Positions 60,479 to 63,390 of a stretch of DNA of 63,390 nucleotides are shown here, piece by piece. Origin of the DNA: Erythrobacter sanguineus (GTDB taxonomy: Bacteria; Pseudomonadota; Alphaproteobacteria; Sphingomonadales; Sphingomonadaceae); assembly GCA_945878845.1 (NCBI GenBank), contig CAMCUB010000003.1:126482-189871 (forward strand), written 5' to 3'. A model generated the notes under the pieces. It did not search any database. It saw nothing but the letters and a program-made list of their open reading frames with translations, and had not been told where the DNA came from. The stretch's first letter is position 1. Each line of letters opens with the position of its first letter. The position numbers and the translations under genes are program-made.

Positions 60479-62575
60479 ATGGGACTTTACCGGTATGTCG
60501 CCGGGCTGGCAGTGGCTGCCGGCCTGACTTTCGCCGCCGTCACGGCCAGCGCGCAGGAGGCGGCAACACCTGCCACCGAGACGCCGCCCGCCGCAGCTCC
60601 CACCGCCGCAGCGCCGGTCGCCGCAGCTCCGGTCGACGAAGCCCCGCCGCCGCGCATCCCGGCCTCACAGTTTGCGCGCCGCCCGGCCTTCTGGGACACG
60701 AAGCTCTCTCCGGACGGAACGATGTTTTCCTTCTTGCGCCAGGCCAAGGAAGGGACGGCGTTCATCATTACCGAGACCAACACCGGCAAGGTCTTGCGCG
60801 CGATGGGGACTGATCCGCTCGACGAGATCGAATGGTATCGCTGGGTCAACAACGACAAGTTGCTGCTCGGCGTCTCCACCCCCGGCAAGTATTTCGATGA
60901 GGAGGCGCGCTATTCGCGCCTCGTCCTCGTCGAGGTCTCCACCGGCGCCATGACGCGCCTGTTCGCGCGCAGCGAGGTGCTGGTGGGGGACAATGTCGTC
61001 CACGTCGCCGAGGATGGTTCCTATGTCCTCGTCTCGATCCAGCAGACGATCTACGATTTCCCCTCGGTGATGAAACACGAGCTCAAGGCGGGGGGCAAGA
61101 TCGGCACGGTGCAGGAACCGCGCCCGGGGGTCTGGGAATGGGTCACGGACGAGCAAGGCGTGGTGCGCATGGGCACCGGCTGGCTCGATGGCCAGCTCAA
61201 GGTCTATTACCGTCCCCGCGCGGGCGAGCCGATGAAGCTGCTCGCGAACCTCAAGGACGGGGCTGAGGACCAGCAATATTATGACGCGGTGCTGATGGTC
61301 AGCGGTTCGGACGAGGGCTATGTCCTGTCCGGAAGCGAGACGGGCCGTATCGGCGTCAGGCGCTTCAACTTCGCCACGCGCGAAGTGATCGAGACCGTGT
61401 TCGAACACCCCGATTGGGATGTCGACAGCATCTCGATCAAGGATGGCAAGCCATACGCCGCTTTCTTCACCGCCGAGCGGGACGAGGTGCACTGGTTCGA
61501 TCCCGAGGTCGCCAAGCAATACCGCGGGCTCAAGAAGGCGCTCGGCAATGGCGAGGTGTGGGTGGTGAGCCGCACCAAGGATGAGGCGCGCATGCTGGTC
61601 TTTTCCGGGCAGGAAAACGACCCCGGCGTGCTCTACCTGTTCGATCCGGCTGCCAAGCGCTTGCAGGAGATCGCGCAATACCGCCCCGATCTCGATTTCC
61701 GCCAGCTCGCGACCCCCCAGCCGATGCAATACACCGCGCGCGATGGCACGGTGATCCACGGCTATCTCACCCTGCCGCGCGGGCGCGAGGCCAAGGACCT
61801 GCCGCTTATCGTGTTGGTCCACGGCGGGCCTTACGGGGTGCGCGACAAGCTTGAATACAACGACGAGGTCCAGCTGCTTGCCAACCGCGGCTATGCCGTA
61901 CTCCAGCCCAATTACCGCGGCTCGGGCGGCTATGGCGATGATTTCCAGTTTCTCGGCGCGGGCGAGATCGGACGCAAGATGCAGGACGACATCGACGATG
62001 CGATGGACTGGGCGGTCAAGGAAGGGATCGCCGATGCAAGCCGCGTCTGCGTGGTCGGCGGCTCCTATGGCGGCTATGCGGCGCAGTGGGCGGTGCTGCG
62101 CAATCCCGAACGCTATCGCTGCGCCGCCAGCTGGGCGGGGGTCAGCGACTGGTCCAAGATGCTGCGCTATGACCGGCGCTACCTGTCCGAACGGGTCAAC
62201 AAATCCTGGCGCGCGCAGCTGACTGCCAACAAGGAGGTCGATCTCGACCCGGTTTCGCCCTCGCGGCTTGCCGGGCAGCTGACGCGGCCGTTGCTGCTCG
62301 CGCATGGCTCCAAGGACAAGCGCGTGCCGATGGTGCAGTACACGATCTTCGAGAAAGCCAGCCGCGCCGCCCCGATGCCGCCCCAGACCCTGCTGATCGA
62401 GGGCGAGGGGCACAGCTTCTCGAAGCCCGAAAGCGCGCAGGCGTGGTTCGAGGCGCTCGATGCTTTCCTCGCCAAGCACAATCCCGCCGATGCGGTGCCG
62501 ACGATGACGGTGACGGTGGCGACCGGCGAAGCGCCGCCTGCGGCGGGGTCCGAGGGGGCTGGCGCGACGCCCTGA
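60479..62575 (+). CDS. S9-family serine peptidase (prolyl-oligopeptidase fold)
   Basis: A 698-residue exported protein: signal peptide residues 1-26 (ending ASAQE) and an Ala/Pro linker. A beta-propeller-like domain (about residues 65-420) precedes the alpha/beta-hydrolase domain (LPLIVLVHGGPYGVRD onward). The triad is S529 in GGSYGGYA, D613 in GSKDKRVP and H645 in GEGHSF. It would act in the periplasm on short peptides, like the acylaminoacyl-peptidases and DPP-type enzymes common in Erythrobacter. The C-terminal tail (PPAAGSEG) is low complexity. Stand-alone. Confidence 0.9.
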   Translation: MGLYRYVAGLAVAAGLTFAAVTASAQEAATPATETPPAAAPTAAAPVAAAPVDEAPPPRIPASQFARRPAFWDTKLSPDGTMFSFLRQAKEGTAFIITETNTGKVLRAMGTDPLDEIEWYRWVNNDKLLLGVSTPGKYFDEEARYSRLVLVEVSTGAMTRLFARSEVLVGDNVVHVAEDGSYVLVSIQQTIYDFPSVMKHELKAGGKIGTVQEPRPGVWEWVTDEQGVVRMGTGWLDGQLKVYYRPRAGEPMKLLANLKDGAEDQQYYDAVLMVSGSDEGYVLSGSETGRIGVRRFNFATREVIETVFEHPDWDVDSISIKDGKPYAAFFTAERDEVHWFDPEVAKQYRGLKKALGNGEVWVVSRTKDEARMLVFSGQENDPGVLYLFDPAAKRLQEIAQYRPDLDFRQLATPQPMQYTARDGTVIHGYLTLPRGREAKDLPLIVLVHGGPYGVRDKLEYNDEVQLLANRGYAVLQPNYRGSGGYGDDFQFLGAGEIGRKMQDDIDDAMDWAVKEGIADASRVCVVGGSYGGYAAQWAVLRNPERYRCAASWAGVSDWSKMLRYDRRYLSERVNKSWRAQLTANKEVDLDPVSPSRLAGQLTRPLLLAHGSKDKRVPMVQYTIFEKASRAAPMPPQTLLIEGEGHSFSKPESAQAWFEALDAFLAKHNPADAVPTMTVTVATGEAPPAAGSEGAGATP

Positions 62576-62579
62576 GCGA

Positions 62580-63212
62580 TCAGCGCTTTGCGGCGTCTGC
62601 GGGCAGGATCACGCGCCGCATGATCTGTTGCGACCGCACGATGCCGAGACCCATCGGCTGCGGGCCTAAGCGGCTGTCGGCGGCCATGTCGCGGTTGTCG
62701 CCGAGCAGGAAATACTCGTCTTCGCCGAGTTTGACCGGGCCGAAATTGTCGAGCTCGGTTTCCTGCAGATCGAGGATGTCATGGCTTGCCGCGCTCCCCG
62801 GCAGAGTCTCGCTGAGCCGTGTCATGGTCTGGGGCGGCAAGGGGTTTTCGCCCTCCTCCTCGCCTGCCACGGTGTAGGTGCCGAGCGGGCTGTGCTGCGC
62901 CGGTGTCCCATTCAGCAGTAGCAAGCCCTCGCGCAATTCGATGCTATCGCCGGGAAGGCCGACGAGGCGGAAGACGTATTTCTCGCCGCGCTGGTCGCGC
63001 ACCACCAGAATATCGCCGCGCGCCGCATCATCCGGCGTCACGCGTTCGGCCGTGATGCGGGTGCCGCTTGGCAGGGTCGGCTCCATCGAGGTGCTGGTGA
63101 CGGTGAAGCCGCGTTCGGGCAGCAGCTGGTCGATGACCCCGCCGTCCTCGCAGGCGGCGAGCAGCGGCGCGGCAGCGAGCAGGGCGAGGACAGTGCGGTG
63201 GGGGGCGTTCAT
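62580..63212 (-). CDS. Signal peptidase I (S26) homologue lacking the catalytic lysine, lipoprotein signal
   Basis: From the ATG at 63212 it has 210 residues. Instead of a membrane anchor it has a lipobox (LLAAC, C21). The serine box TSTSMEPTLPSG is present (S42), and the C-terminal GDNRDMAADSR (171-181) matches the S26 box E. The box D sequence is KYVFRLVGLPGD: the position of the usual lysine before R is a phenylalanine (F81), with K78 three residues earlier. So the normal Ser-Lys dyad is doubtful. It could be an inactive or altered relative that no longer cuts signal peptides. Confidence 0.75.
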   Translation of the reverse strand: MNAPHRTVLALLAAAPLLAACEDGGVIDQLLPERGFTVTSTSMEPTLPSGTRITAERVTPDDAARGDILVVRDQRGEKYVFRLVGLPGDSIELREGLLLLNGTPAQHSPLGTYTVAGEEEGENPLPPQTMTRLSETLPGSAASHDILDLQETELDNFGPVKLGEDEYFLLGDNRDMAADSRLGPQPMGLGIVRSQQIMRRVILPADAAKR

Positions 63213-63256
63213 AGGCTTTTCGCTATATTCTACGAGCGTATGGCGCAACCGGCGGA

Positions 63257-63390
63257 TCAGGATGCCGTCACCGCTTCGAGCGGCACGTCCATGATCGGAT
63301 AGCGCCGCCACTCGGCCCAGTCATAGTGCCACCATTCGTTGGCGAGGGGGACGAAGCCCTCGGCGACCATCCATTGCTCCAGCAACCGGC
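63257..63390 (-). CDS. VanX-type D-Ala-D-Ala dipeptidase, 3' end (5' end outside window)
   Basis: The last 44 codons read RLLEQWMVAEGFVPLANEWWHYDWAE-like sequence to a TGA at 63259-63257. EWWHYD is the family motif of the M15 DdpX/VanX zinc dipeptidases, where E and H act in catalysis and zinc binding. They hydrolyse D-alanyl-D-alanine. Only this end is visible; the next gene is the S26 homologue on the same strand, 44 bp further. Confidence 0.8.
   Translation of the reverse strand, partial: RLLEQWMVAEGFVPLANEWWHYDWAEWRRYPIMDVPLEAVTAS

Overview
The window is a 63.4 kb piece of a GC-rich alphaproteobacterial chromosome. Gene content points to the Sphingomonadales, most likely an Erythrobacter or Porphyrobacter-like member of the Erythrobacteraceae: two very large TonB-dependent receptors, a tryptophan-halogenase-family flavoprotein next to a sugar locus, O-succinylhomoserine sulfhydrylase (MetZ), a probable methylsuccinyl-CoA dehydrogenase, a paired DUF1501/DUF1800 operon and UbiK/RecO/LeuB housekeeping genes. 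The genus is inference; no rRNA operon is present. The only RNA gene I can identify with confidence is a tRNA-Gln(TTG) at 39128-39202.

Layout. (1) 1-4.4 kb: end of egtD (ergothioneine), an FAD oxidoreductase, then a minus-strand cluster of FkbM methyltransferase, glycosyl/glycerophosphotransferase-like protein and a nucleotidyltransferase, probably for surface polysaccharide. (2) 4.5-15.3 kb: a beta-glucan utilisation locus. A halogenase-family gene is divergent from TonB receptor, GH16 endoglucanase, LacI regulator, MFS transporter and GH3 exo-glucosidase. Two matching LacI-type palindromes lie in the halogenase/receptor gap and before GH3. (3) 15.2-20 kb: DUF1501/DUF1800 pair and an alkyl-sulfatase-like metallo-hydrolase. 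(4) 20-24.5 kb: a decayed isopropylmalate/isocitrate-dehydrogenase-like protein, then a SulP transporter plus beta-carbonic anhydrase flanked by two paralogous ArsR regulators. (5) 24.6-33.7 kb: acyl-CoA dehydrogenase, second TonB receptor, probable Mcd, response regulator, tyrosine phosphatase, thioredoxin reductase. (6) 33.8-37.9 kb: two MAPEG proteins, CsaA, a HerA-like ATPase, a small membrane protein with a TetR-type operator in its promoter, and a 5'-truncated peroxiredoxin. (7) 37.8-39.2 kb: a small island with a serine-recombinase tail, an Mrr-type restriction enzyme and three 13-bp-spaced direct repeats beside tRNA-Gln. (8) 39.3-48.8 kb: YghU, NadE, EamA transporter, a frameshifted azoreductase with pirin and LysR, GST, TrhO, IlvE. 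(9) 48.8-49.6 kb: a gene-poor stretch with hairpin-rich repeats around two candidate short ORFs, one with a 15-nt perfect match to the anti-Shine-Dalgarno tail of 16S rRNA. (10) 49.6-63.4 kb: TlyA, TspO, UbiK, RecO, LeuB, GT2-GtrA fusion, a GIY-YIG gene bounded by inverted repeats, a PMT-type mannosyltransferase, TetR with a divergent membrane protein, MetZ, a chromene-carboxylate-isomerase-like protein, an S9 peptidase, a lipoprotein-like signal peptidase I homologue without the usual lysine, and the end of a VanX-type dipeptidase.

How the parts work together: the best-defined functional unit is the beta-glucan locus, where uptake (TonB receptor), endo-cleavage (GH16), exo-cleavage (GH3), inner-membrane transport (MFS) and control (LacI with two operators) are all present. 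The second is inorganic carbon handling (SulP and carbonic anhydrase under ArsR-type regulators). The third is a putative TetR regulon: the same 16-bp palindrome occurs 20 kb apart before two small membrane-protein genes and the tetR gene. The most unusual sequence features are the short-ORF locus at 49.1-49.4 kb, the hairpin repeats whose stems change in a compensatory way between copies, and the inverted-repeat-bounded GIY-YIG unit.
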